Below, piece after piece: positions 1 to 7,145 of a stretch of DNA of 29,197 nucleotides; position 1 is the first letter of the stretch; each line of letters opens with the position of its first letter. The notes under the pieces are model-generated. The model made no database searches. It saw nothing but the letters and a program-made list of their open reading frames with translations, and was not told the origin of the DNA. Origin of the DNA: Thermomicrobiales bacterium (GTDB taxonomy: Bacteria; Chloroflexota; Chloroflexia; Thermomicrobiales; UBA6265); the NCBI GenBank assembly GCA_030447145.1, contig JAUJLY010000001.1, positions 4,907 through 34,103 on the forward strand, read 5' to 3'. The position numbers and the translations under genes were made by a program.

Positions 1-1209
1 TCCTACGAGAAGATCGACGATTACACCGTCAGGTTCGTCGCCATTGAACCGGTCGCCGTCTTCCTCAGCGACGCGCTTGGTCAGTTCGGCATCATGCCCA
101 AGCACATCTGGGAGGGTGTTCCCGCGGCTGAGTGGCCGGCAGATCCCGGGTCCACCGGTCAGGATCCATCTCGGGTCGTCGGCACTGGTCCCTTTAAGTT
201 CGTCGAGTGGCTATTGGGTGACCACGTCACCCTCGAGAAGAACGCGGACTACTGGGACCAGGATGAAGTGCCTGTGTTTGACACCTACACCTACCAGGTG
301 CTGGCCGATCCCGCCTCGGCGTTAGCCGCATTGCAGACGGGCGCTACTGATTTGACGGAGATTCCGTTCACCCAGGCCACCCCGCTGCGCGAATCCAACC
401 CTGAGCTTCAGATCCTCAACTACGACACCACTTCCTTCAACTACTACTACACGAATCAGGCTGAGGATAAGGGCCTCCCCTTCACCGATGTCAAGGTTCG
501 CCAAGCGCTTCAGTACGCGCTCGATCGCGATCTGATCGCCGAAACGGTTTACAACGGGTTCGCAATCCGTGCCGATGGTACCCAGCCGGTGCTCTCGATT
601 GCATATGCTCCGGATCGAATCAATACCGTCTATACGTACGACCCGGAGAAGGCCGCCGCCCTCCTTGACGAGGCCGGCTGGGCAATGGGCGGTGATGGCA
701 TTCGCGAGAAGGACGGTCAGCGTCTTTCCTTCGAGACTCTCTATTCTGAGGGCGTCGCGACGTATGAACAGCAGATCCCCTACATGCAGCAGGCATGGCG
801 CGAGGTGGGCATCGAGATGATACCATCGGCCATCCCCTTCCCGACCCTGCTGGAGGTGACCGACGCGGGGAACTACCAGATGGCGGTGCTGGGGTTCAAC
901 TGGGACATCGATGGCACGCAGGATATCATGTTTGCCTGCGATGCAACTCCGCCCGCCGGTTTCAACAACATGCGCTACTGCAACGAGGAGTACGACTCCC
1001 TCATTGAGGCATCAAAGCGCGAGCTCGACCTCGAGAAGCGAATTGATATCCTGATCGAGATGTCGAACATCGTGAACGACGATGCTGCCGTGGGCATCAC
1101 CGTCTTCCGGCAGAGTATCTCCGGTGCAGCACCGCGCGTACATAACTTCTTCCCCAACGGCTACAGCTCTGTTTGGTGGCTGACTCGGGCCTGGCTCGAC
1201 CAGGCATAG
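1..1209 (+). CDS. ABC transporter substrate-binding protein, family 5 (oligopeptide/dipeptide type), 5' end missing
   Basis: Periplasmic or lipid-anchored binding protein that captures peptides (or a similar solute) and delivers them to the two permeases encoded downstream. The reading frame is open from base 1, so the signal peptide and N-terminal lobe lie outside the window; 402 residues remain. Family-5 features are visible: the segment around GTGPFKFVEW, the FTDVKVRQALQYALDR stretch that is the best-conserved part of SBP_bac_5, then YDPEKAAALLDEAGW, and a C-terminal region reading YNCEEYDSLI-like (here YCNEEYDSLIEASKRE). The stop is TAG at 1207-1209. Two stem-loops lie between it and the permease gene, which may keep the binding-protein mRNA more abundant than the permease mRNA. 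The substrate cannot be told from sequence; peptides are the default for DppBC-type partners, but sugars or nickel are possible. Confidence 0.93.
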   Translation, partial: SYEKIDDYTVRFVAIEPVAVFLSDALGQFGIMPKHIWEGVPAAEWPADPGSTGQDPSRVVGTGPFKFVEWLLGDHVTLEKNADYWDQDEVPVFDTYTYQVLADPASALAALQTGATDLTEIPFTQATPLRESNPELQILNYDTTSFNYYYTNQAEDKGLPFTDVKVRQALQYALDRDLIAETVYNGFAIRADGTQPVLSIAYAPDRINTVYTYDPEKAAALLDEAGWAMGGDGIREKDGQRLSFETLYSEGVATYEQQIPYMQQAWREVGIEMIPSAIPFPTLLEVTDAGNYQMAVLGFNWDIDGTQDIMFACDATPPAGFNNMRYCNEEYDSLIEASKRELDLEKRIDILIEMSNIVNDDAAVGITVFRQSISGAAPRVHNFFPNGYSSVWWLTRAWLDQA

Positions 1210-1235
1210 ATTCTCCGGGGGTAGAGATGAAACAC

Positions 1236-1257
1236 GGGGCGGTCCGCGGACCGCCCC
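1236..1257 (+). terminator. G+C-rich perfect palindrome after the binding-protein gene
   Basis: GGGGCGGTCC at 1236-1245 pairs fully with GGACCGCCCC at 1248-1257, leaving only GC between the arms. It starts 27 bases after the binding-protein stop codon. No T-run follows, so it is a weak intrinsic terminator at best; an mRNA 3'-end stabiliser between binding protein and permeases is the better reading. Confidence 0.5.
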
Positions 1258-1270
1258 CTGTACAATGTTT

Positions 1271-1296
1271 GCGGAGCCACTGCTGGACGGCTCCGC
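1271..1296 (+). repeat. second stem-loop in the binding-protein/permease spacer
   Basis: GCGGAGCC (1271-1278) and GGCTCCGC (1289-1296) form a perfect 8-bp stem with a 10-base loop, 13 bases after the first palindrome. Together the two hairpins occupy the first part of the 226-base gap before the permease gene. The rest of that gap (1297-1435) holds a short T-run at 1360-1365 but no convincing promoter. Confidence 0.45.
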
Positions 1297-1435
1297 TACT
1301 GCCTGTGTATCTGCCCATATGACGCCGTGGTCCAGATGGAACAACGGTTTTGGGGCATCTTTTTTACGGCAATGTTCTCGCTACTCCGAGCGAGCAATCC
1401 GTCCTACCTGATTACTACGCGCGGGGGTTGATTCG

Positions 1436-2404
1436 ATGACGCGATACATTATCCGGCGCCTGCTGGGCATGATTCCTCTACTGCTCGGGGTATCGTTCAT
1501 GGTGTTCGCGCTGCTCAACCTCGTGCCCGGGAGCCCCACCGACCAATTCGAATTCAACCCGAACATCAAGCCATCCGACCTGGAACGAATCCGTGAAAAC
1601 CTTGGGCTGAATGCACCTTGGTATCAACGCTATTTCATCTGGCTCGGTAATGCTCTCCAGGGCGATCTCGGCATCAGTTTTCGAAACTATGTTCCGGTCT
1701 GGACCACCATAAAGTCTGCGCTCCCCAATACGTTGGTGCTCAGTCTCGCCGCCCTACTCATTTCGATTGTATTCGCGATACCTGTGGGGGTCCTGTCGGC
1801 CGTAAAGCGAAATTCCGTCTTTGATCGCGTAACGAACATCTTTGCCACCGGCTTTTACTCCATGCCGAGCATATGGTTGGGCATGTTGATGATTATCCTC
1901 TTCTCGGTAAAGTTCCAGCAATGGGGCTTACCGTCAATGCCTGTCTCAGGGGTCAAGGATCTTCGAGGTGGTGGTGACATCTGGGATCGCATCGTTCACT
2001 TGGTGATGCCGGCGATGACGTTGGCGTTGGTCAGCGTTGCTGGCTGGACTCGATACATTCGCTCACAGATGCTGGAGGTCGTGCGGCAAGACTACATGCG
2101 TACTGCGGATGCGAAAGGGTTAACCAAACGGGTGACTATCCAGCGACATGCGTTCAAAAACGCAGTGCTTCCGTTGGTTACCCTGATCGGCCTGGATATC
2201 CCCAACCTTTTCGGCGGTGCTCTCATCGTCGAGAACGTATTTGGTTATCGAGGAATTGGCCAAGTGACAATTGAGGCGCTCCAGTCAAACGACTATTCGG
2301 TTGCCATGGCCACCGTTATGATGCTCGCGTTTCTTACGGTGTTGGGCAATCTTATTGCAGACGTTCTCTACGGTGTGCTCGACCCACGAGTCCGATACGA
2401 CTAG
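1436..2404 (+). CDS. dppB: ABC transporter permease, DppB/OppB type
   Basis: Integral membrane subunit of the peptide importer, 322 residues, normal for DppB. The N-terminus (MTRYIIRRLLGMIPLLLGVS, then LNLVPGSP) is the characteristic DppB start, with the conserved proline-glycine after the first membrane helix. Several hydrophobic segments follow (about 10-30, 98-122, 135-158, 187-205, 245-265, 288-310). The cytoplasmic EAA loop that docks on the ATPase is at about 221-246 (ADAKGLTKRVTIQRHAFKNA, then LP). It precedes the second permease by 32 bases, as in dpp/opp operons. The ATG at 1436 is preceded by a G-run at 1423-1427. The ATPase genes dppD/dppF are not next to it in this window. The symbol reflects family, not proven substrate. 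Confidence 0.9.
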   Translation: MTRYIIRRLLGMIPLLLGVSFMVFALLNLVPGSPTDQFEFNPNIKPSDLERIRENLGLNAPWYQRYFIWLGNALQGDLGISFRNYVPVWTTIKSALPNTLVLSLAALLISIVFAIPVGVLSAVKRNSVFDRVTNIFATGFYSMPSIWLGMLMIILFSVKFQQWGLPSMPVSGVKDLRGGGDIWDRIVHLVMPAMTLALVSVAGWTRYIRSQMLEVVRQDYMRTADAKGLTKRVTIQRHAFKNAVLPLVTLIGLDIPNLFGGALIVENVFGYRGIGQVTIEALQSNDYSVAMATVMMLAFLTVLGNLIADVLYGVLDPRVRYD

Positions 2405-2436
2405 CGTCGATTTTCCGTATCGAGAGGATTTTGCTG

Positions 2437-3405
2437 ATGTCACAACAATCCACGCAAACGGGGCAGGAAATCAACGAGGCCGCTCCGGAACAACCGGCCG
2501 GGCGCACCGGTGGCTTGGGCTCCGAGAAGCGAAACGTCCTAAAGGAATCGCCCGGGTTCTATGCACGCGCTTGGCGCAAATTGCGCAAAGATACCCTCTC
2601 GATGATCGCACTTGTCGTCACGATAATTATCGTTATCTTCTCGTTTGGCGCCCCCGTTATCGCCCGACTTACTGGTCTGGATTATATGACCGGCAACTAC
2701 GCGGCGGTTCTGGTCGGACCTTTCGAGAATGGCGAAAACATTTTAGGTACAGACAACAATGGCAGAGACATTCTGACTCGCCTAGCCTACGGTGGTCGGA
2801 TCTCCATGACCGTCGCCAGCCTTTCTCTGATCTTCTCCCTGGCTATAGGCATGACCGTCGGCTCCGTGGCTGGGTTTTTCGGAGGCGCGATCGATAGCGT
2901 GCTCATGCGACTGGTGGACGTGATCCTGTCTATTCCTGGCATCACACTCCTCCTGCTGCTCTCCGTCTGGTTCCGGCCCGGCCCTATCGGACTTTCATTC
3001 GTCATTGCAGCATTGGGTTGGACGGGCGTTTCCCGGCTGATTCGCGGTGAAGTCTTATCGCTCAAGAACCGCGACTATGTCGACGCTGCCCGAGTAACCG
3101 GTGCAAGTAATCGCCAGATCATAACCCGTCATATTTTTCCGAACGTGATCCCCATCGTTCTCGTCTGGGCGTCGCTGTCGCTCCCAAGCCTCATTCTCTA
3201 CGAAGCAGCACTCAGCTACCTCGGATTCGGTGTCGGCATCCCCAACCCGTCGTGGGGCAACATGCTCGACGATTCCCGCAGCTACTTCACGCAGTCCTGG
3301 ACATTCGCATTTTTCCCCGGGTTCATGATCTTTATCAGCGCCTTGGCGATCAATCTCTTGGGCAACGGCCTCCGCGACGCGCTTGACCCACGCCTGGGTG
3401 AATAA
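2437..3405 (+). CDS. dppC: ABC transporter permease, DppC/OppC type
   Basis: Second membrane subunit of the importer, 322 residues from this ATG. I chose ATG 2437 because GAGAGG (2422-2427) lies nine bases upstream; an in-frame TTG at 2431 would be too close to that site. A hydrophilic N-terminus with KESPGFYARAWRKLRKD leads into the first membrane helix (about 55-78), as in OppC N-terminal domains. Then comes the DppC signature LGTDNNGRDILTRLAYGGR at about 103-121, and the EAA loop at about 213-240 (DYVDAARVTGASNRQIITRH). The C-terminus (NLLGNGLRDALDPR) is also typical of the family. It probably forms a heterodimer with the preceding permease. The next gene begins within about a dozen bases of the stop, suggesting cotranscription. 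Confidence 0.92.
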   Translation: MSQQSTQTGQEINEAAPEQPAGRTGGLGSEKRNVLKESPGFYARAWRKLRKDTLSMIALVVTIIIVIFSFGAPVIARLTGLDYMTGNYAAVLVGPFENGENILGTDNNGRDILTRLAYGGRISMTVASLSLIFSLAIGMTVGSVAGFFGGAIDSVLMRLVDVILSIPGITLLLLLSVWFRPGPIGLSFVIAALGWTGVSRLIRGEVLSLKNRDYVDAARVTGASNRQIITRHIFPNVIPIVLVWASLSLPSLILYEAALSYLGFGVGIPNPSWGNMLDDSRSYFTQSWTFAFFPGFMIFISALAINLLGNGLRDALDPRLGE

Positions 3406-3417
3406 TTGAAAGAGAAC

Positions 3418-3888
3418 ATGGATTCGATTACCTGTCCGAATTGCGGACACGAGAATAGCGAGGACGATCGATTTTGCTCCAACTGCGGAACACGCCTCAC
3501 CCCCGTCTCGTCTCCACTTGAATCCCAACGGAACCACGATGAAGGCTCCGACACAGAGGCCACTGGAGAGCTAGAGAGGTCGGAGACGACATCTGTACGC
3601 GGGACCATACCGCCGCCCGTGACTCCCAGTTTCGCGCGGACCACGAGTGACTGGGAATCGCAGCGAGTTCGCGAACCAGTCGACGACGACTGGAAGATGT
3701 CCGATCTGGGGCCACCCCCCGATCGTAAGCGGCGGAAGTGGCTGTGGATCCTCATCGCGATTCTGGCGATCCTTGTGCTTCTCTGCTGCGGGTTCATGTT
3801 TTTCATCAGTGCAACCGACACCGGTTCGCAATGGTTCAACGATCTGGCGACACAAGTTTCCGAACAAGCAACGGAAGCCGCACGCTGA
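3418..3888 (+). CDS. zinc-ribbon protein with one membrane helix
   Basis: Function unknown. About 156 residues from ATG 3418; an in-frame TTG at 3406, directly after the permease stop, would add four residues. The first ~25 residues carry a zinc ribbon with two CxxC knuckles (TCPNCGHE and FCSNCGTR) separated by ten residues. A polar, probably disordered linker of about 80 residues rich in Glu, Ser, Thr and Pro follows. Then comes a basic KRRK and one hydrophobic segment of ~23 residues (WLWILIAILAILVLLCCGFM), with a short tail outside. By the positive-inside rule the zinc ribbon is cytoplasmic. Similar ribbon-linker-helix proteins are common hypothetical proteins in Gram-positive-like bacteria. 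Its position suggests cotranscription with the peptide importer but does not show a role in it. Confidence 0.75.
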   Translation: MDSITCPNCGHENSEDDRFCSNCGTRLTPVSSPLESQRNHDEGSDTEATGELERSETTSVRGTIPPPVTPSFARTTSDWESQRVREPVDDDWKMSDLGPPPDRKRRKWLWILIAILAILVLLCCGFMFFISATDTGSQWFNDLATQVSEQATEAAR

Positions 3889-3961
3889 CAGCTGCTCGTG
3901 CCGTTAGGGACCACAAACTTGAGCCACGCCACACGCTAAATGTCAGTGGCGAAACCAGAAT

Positions 3962-3995
3962 GAAGAACCCCTCGTCAATCGACGAGGGGTTCTTC
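3962..3995. terminator. bidirectional terminator-like inverted repeat between convergent genes
   Basis: A perfect 15-bp stem, GAAGAACCCCTCGTC (3962-3976) with GACGAGGGGTTCTTC (3981-3995), and a four-base AATC loop. It lies between the zinc-ribbon gene on + and pnp on -, so it can end transcripts from both sides. The arm ends are rich in A and T (GAAGAA/TTCTTC), which gives a short U-rich 3' end in either direction. Confidence 0.8.
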
Positions 3996-4022
3996 CGTTG
4001 CTCCTGCGCGGTGTGGCTTTAG

Positions 4023-6296
4023 CTAGTCGCGAGGTCGACGTGGGCCTCGATCCCGGTCTCCACGGAATCCGCCATTGTCGCGGGGTCCGCGGTCATCGCG
4101 AGGACCTCGCGGACCCCGCGGCCCGCGATCCTGCTTCGGCTCCGGCATTTCACCGGTCAACGCGGCGCGCCGGGAGAGGCTGACCTTGCCATTTGGAGCA
4201 ATGTCGGTCACCATCACGGTGACCTCATCACCCAGGTTCACCACGTCCTCTACACGCTCTACCCGAATGGATGGGTCCTCTGACAGCTCTGAGATATGAA
4301 CCAGACCATCACGGCCGGGGACCAACTCCACAAAAGCTCCATATGGCATGACGCTCACGACCTTACCGGTGTAGAGATCGCCCCGGTCCAGCTTAATTTC
4401 CGGCGGATCATTGGTGAGTTCCTGAATCTTTTTCTTTGCCGCCTCGGAGCCATCCGGATCAGAGGATGAGATCGAAACAGATCCATCGTCCTCAACATTG
4501 ATCTTCGTGCCGGTTTCTTCCTGGATTTGCCGGATCATCGAGCCGCCCGGTCCAATAATCTTCCCGATCTTCTCTGGGTTGATCTTGATCTGGACGACCT
4601 GTGGCGCGAAACGGGAGAGCTCGGCCCGTGGTTCTGAAATCGTCTCCAGCATCTTAGCGAGAATGAACTGACGTCCCTCGTGCGCCTGGTTGAGTGCCTG
4701 TCGCATGATCTCGGTCGTGATTCCCTTGACTTTGATATCCATCTGGATGGCGGTCACCCCATCCCGGGTACCCGCAACCTTGAAATCCATGTCTCCGAGC
4801 GCGTCTTCCATACCCTGGATATCGGTCAGGACCGCGAATCGGCCTGTCTCAGCGTCCGTCACGAGACCCATCGCCACACCAGCAACTGGAGCCTTGATCG
4901 GGACTCCCGCGTCCATAAGCGCCATGGTGGAGCCGCAGACACTGGCCATGGATGTCGAGCCATTGGAGCTGACGACTTCAGAAACCAGTCGAATGGTGTA
5001 CGGGAACGCCTCAGCGTCGGGCACCATGTTGACCAGGGCCCGCTCGGCAAGGGCACCGTGACCGATATCCCGACGACTGGCCCCTCGGAGCCTGCGGACC
5101 TCACCTACGCTGTAAGGAGGGAAGTTGTAATGATGGATGTAGCGCTTGCTGGTCGCAGGGGTGATTGAATCCAGCCGCTGTTCCTCCGCTGCGGAGCCGA
5201 GAGCGGCAACGGTCACGACCTGGGTTTGACCGCGGGTGAAAACGGCGGAGCCGTGGGCGCGTGGCAGGTATCCCACTTCACTCCAGATGGGACGAACCTC
5301 TGAGTTGGAACGGCCGTCTGGACGAATCCCCTCTTCCAGGATGCCGGAACGAACCTCTTCTTTCAGCAATGCTTCGTACGCATCGCTGACATCCCCCGCA
5401 CGAAACTGTGGGTCCTGACTATCATGATTGCCCGCCAGGGCACCAATGGCTTCCTTCTGGAGGCCGCCAGTTGCCTCGAGCCGCACGACTTTGTCAGGGT
5501 TGCGGACCGCATCTCGAAGTCGGGTGCCGAGGAAGGACCGCAATGCTGAGAAAAGCTCTTGGTCTCGCTGTGGCGGGGTGAAGGGCCACTTCTCGTGCCC
5601 GACTGCCTCTACAAGCCGGTTCTGGAGATTCACGACCTTGCGGATGTTCTCATGCGCAATCTCGATTGCCTCGACCATCCTGTCCTCAGGAATCTCCAGT
5701 GCCTCGCCCTCAACCATCATAATGGCGTCATGGGTGCCGGCGACAACCATGTCCAGGTCGCTCTCATCGCGCTGGGAGAACGTAGGGTTGACGATGAACC
5801 CGCCGTTCTGGTACCCCATCCGGATCGCTCCCACTGGGCCATCCCAGGGAATCGGAGAAATTGCCAGTGCTGCAGATGCTCCAATAACTGACAGGATGTC
5901 CGTGTCATTCTGCTGGTCCGCCGAGAGGACCGTGGTCATGATCTGGACTTCGGCCTTATACCCCTTCGGGAAGAGCGGACGGATGGGGCGGTCCGTCAGG
6001 CGGGCCGCCAGGACTGCTGCTTCCGTCGGTCGACCCTCACGCTTGGGAAAGCCGCCCGGGATCTTGCCGGCCGCGAACATCCGCTCTTCGTAGTCGACCG
6101 TGAGAGGAAAGAACGGGAGATCTTCCTTCTGATCCCGCTCGCCGACAACCGTGCTGAGGACCATGGAGTCGCCATAGCGAACTACAACGGCACCCATAGC
6201 GAGCCCCGCAAGTCGTCCCGTCTCCAGCGACAGCTCACGTCCGTTGAGCTCCGTCGAGAACCTCTTAATTTTTTCCTGTACTGCTTCCGGAATCAT
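4023..6296 (-). CDS. pnp: polyribonucleotide nucleotidyltransferase (PNPase)
   Basis: 3'-to-5' phosphorolytic exoribonuclease of RNA decay, 757 residues from ATG 6296 (E. coli 711). Two RNase PH domains flank a helical domain. The second core carries SSNGSTSMASVCGS (phosphate site) and the metal and catalytic aspartates in GDMDFKVAG and IQMDIKVKG. A KH domain follows (about 567-638, IGKIIGPGGSMIR), then an S1 domain (about 639-716, YGAFVELVPGRDGLVHISEL). The last 41 residues are an Arg-Gly-Pro-Asp tail of repeated RGPR units, absent from E. coli PNPase and probably an RNA or protein contact. I chose the start because MIPEAVQEKIKRF aligns with usual PNPase N-termini; GGAG lies 11 bases upstream. 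The frame stays open to a GTG at 6473, which would add an Arg-rich 59-residue extension I do not trust. It is read after rpsO, as in many bacteria. Confidence 0.97.
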   Translation of the reverse strand: MIPEAVQEKIKRFSTELNGRELSLETGRLAGLAMGAVVVRYGDSMVLSTVVGERDQKEDLPFFPLTVDYEERMFAAGKIPGGFPKREGRPTEAAVLAARLTDRPIRPLFPKGYKAEVQIMTTVLSADQQNDTDILSVIGASAALAISPIPWDGPVGAIRMGYQNGGFIVNPTFSQRDESDLDMVVAGTHDAIMMVEGEALEIPEDRMVEAIEIAHENIRKVVNLQNRLVEAVGHEKWPFTPPQRDQELFSALRSFLGTRLRDAVRNPDKVVRLEATGGLQKEAIGALAGNHDSQDPQFRAGDVSDAYEALLKEEVRSGILEEGIRPDGRSNSEVRPIWSEVGYLPRAHGSAVFTRGQTQVVTVAALGSAAEEQRLDSITPATSKRYIHHYNFPPYSVGEVRRLRGASRRDIGHGALAERALVNMVPDAEAFPYTIRLVSEVVSSNGSTSMASVCGSTMALMDAGVPIKAPVAGVAMGLVTDAETGRFAVLTDIQGMEDALGDMDFKVAGTRDGVTAIQMDIKVKGITTEIMRQALNQAHEGRQFILAKMLETISEPRAELSRFAPQVVQIKINPEKIGKIIGPGGSMIRQIQEETGTKINVEDDGSVSISSSDPDGSEAAKKKIQELTNDPPEIKLDRGDLYTGKVVSVMPYGAFVELVPGRDGLVHISELSEDPSIRVERVEDVVNLGDEVTVMVTDIAPNGKVSLSRRAALTGEMPEPKQDRGPRGPRGPRDDRGPRDNGGFRGDRDRGPRRPRD
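4079..4120. repeat. 13-bp inverted repeat in the 3' end of pnp
   Basis: CGCGGGGTCCGCG (4079-4091) is the exact reverse complement of CGCGGACCCCGCG (4108-4120), with a 16-base spacer. It lies in codons for the RGPR-repeat tail of PNPase, so it may simply come from the repeated codons. It would make a very stable hairpin in the mRNA about 55 bases before the stop. Confidence 0.6.
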
Positions 6297-6617
6297 AGGT
6301 GTATCTACTCCATCTTTGGTGGCCACGCGACGGCCATTTCGGCGTGCATCGTGGCGACATTCGTACTCTGCGCCCGTTCGGGTGAAGAATCGAGGAACTG
6401 GAGTGAGCCGACGATCGTTCGCCCTCGGATCACTCCAATGCCCCATTCTCCGTCCCCGTCGGGCAGGCATCACTTGTCGTTGTCAGGCTCCTCCTTACCG
6501 CAATCAATGTAAAAGCCCAGGACCATACGGTCCCGGGCCCTTCCACAAAGTCATCACCACGTGTGCAAACCGGAATGTGTCGAGATTGGAGACGGGTTTG
6601 CATACGTCGGCCAGATA
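6297..6617 (-). promoter_or_regulatory. structured rpsO-pnp intergenic leader
   Basis: 321 bases without an identified gene. Read on the minus strand it has three stem-loops. The first is a 12-bp stem with one A-C mismatch (6595-6606 with 6560-6571, 23-base loop) just after the rpsO stop. The second is the terminator hairpin at 6511-6538. The third is a stem of 7+4 bp with one mismatch (6425-6436 with 6400-6411). There is also a strong orphan Shine-Dalgarno-like sequence (minus AAGGAGGAG, 6488-6496) 14 bases before an in-frame GTG at 6473. In E. coli the equivalent spacer holds the rpsO terminator and the RNase III hairpin through which PNPase controls its own mRNA; whether the same happens here is inference. 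Confidence 0.55.
6511..6538 (-). terminator. intrinsic terminator or attenuator between rpsO and pnp
   Basis: On the minus strand GCCCGGGACC (6529-6538) pairs with GGTCCTGGGC (6515-6524), with one G-U wobble and a four-base loop, and is followed directly by TTTT (6511-6514). It sits 80 bases after the rpsO stop codon and about 215 bases before pnp, so it should partly uncouple S15 from PNPase expression. Confidence 0.75.
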
Positions 6618-6887
6618 TTACCTGCGCAGACCGTGGCGAGCAATCGTCGCGCGGTAGCGCTCAATGTCATTTGAGCTGAGGTACGCCAGGAGCCGGCGGC
6701 GTCGGCCAACCAGCTTGAGCAGACCACGGCGGGAGTGATTGTCCTGCCGATGTTCTCGCAAGTGTTGAGTAAGTCCATTGATGCGCTCCGTCAGGATCGC
6801 GATCTGAACCTCCGGTGATCCGGTGTCGGCCTCATGGAGACGCGTGCTCTCGATAATGTCCTGCTTCTGCTCGTGTTGCAACGCCAT
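6618..6887 (-). CDS. rpsO: 30S ribosomal protein S15
   Basis: Primary 16S rRNA-binding protein of the small-subunit platform. It is 89 residues from ATG 6887, the usual length of S15. I preferred this start over an upstream in-frame ATG at 6914 because MALQHEQKQDIIES matches the family N-terminus and GAGGAG lies 11 bases before it. Family signatures are plain: HEADTGSPEVQIAILTERI, then LTQHLREHRQDNHSRRGLL and the C-terminal RRRRLLAYLSSNDIERYRATI. It is the first gene of an rpsO-pnp transcription unit read leftwards from a promoter at about 6977-6985. Autoregulation through its leader is likely by analogy with E. coli. Confidence 0.97.
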   Translation of the reverse strand: MALQHEQKQDIIESTRLHEADTGSPEVQIAILTERINGLTQHLREHRQDNHSRRGLLKLVGRRRRLLAYLSSNDIERYRATIARHGLRR

Positions 6888-6926
6888 GCGCGCGTAGTCT
6901 CCTCGGGTCGTCAATCGACCGTCTCT

Positions 6927-6969
6927 GTAAGCGAAAGATGTGAAAAACGCCCGTGGCGATGGCGCTTAC
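6927..6969 (-). promoter_or_regulatory. possible S15 autoregulatory leader structure
   Basis: The predicted rpsO transcript would begin at about 6970. Its first bases, GTAAGCG (6963-6969), are complementary to CGCTTAC at 6927-6933. Between them is a small CGCC-ACG-GGCG hairpin (6948-6958) followed by five U (6943-6947). The leader ends about 40 bases before the rpsO start. S15 leaders in several phyla are known autoregulatory RNAs with unrelated folds, so a folded leader here is expected, but this structure is only a by-eye proposal. Confidence 0.35.
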
Positions 6970-6976
6970 CGGCAGG

Positions 6977-6985
6977 AGTATACCA
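6977..6985 (-). promoter_or_regulatory. extended -10 promoter for rpsO
   Basis: On the minus strand TGG-TATACT: a TATACT -10 box (6977-6982) with the TGn extension (6983-6985). The -35 region is weak (around 7000-7006, TGTGGG-like), as expected for an extended -10 promoter. The start of transcription would be near 6970, about 83 bases before the rpsO ATG. Confidence 0.5.
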
Positions 6986-7145
6986 TGCCAGCGTGCGGTC
7001 CCACATTGGCCATGGTGGATCCCCCCTGATGGTGCCACCTGTAGCCCGGAATGTACCATGATACGGTGACGGGTACACGGCGCCGTCCGGACGAACTGCT
7101 TCTTGTCCTCGTTTGCATTTGATTCCGTATTCACAAGGAGAACCC

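Noticed and set aside
2355..2897. Open frame across the dppB-dppC junction
   Set aside because: Out of frame with both permeases, rich in Arg and Trp, no recognised domain.
6297..6473. 59-residue N-terminal extension of PNPase from GTG 6473
   Set aside because: The family start is matched at 6296, and the extension is Arg-rich in the way non-coding G+C-rich frames often look. Kept only as a question because of the orphan ribosome site.
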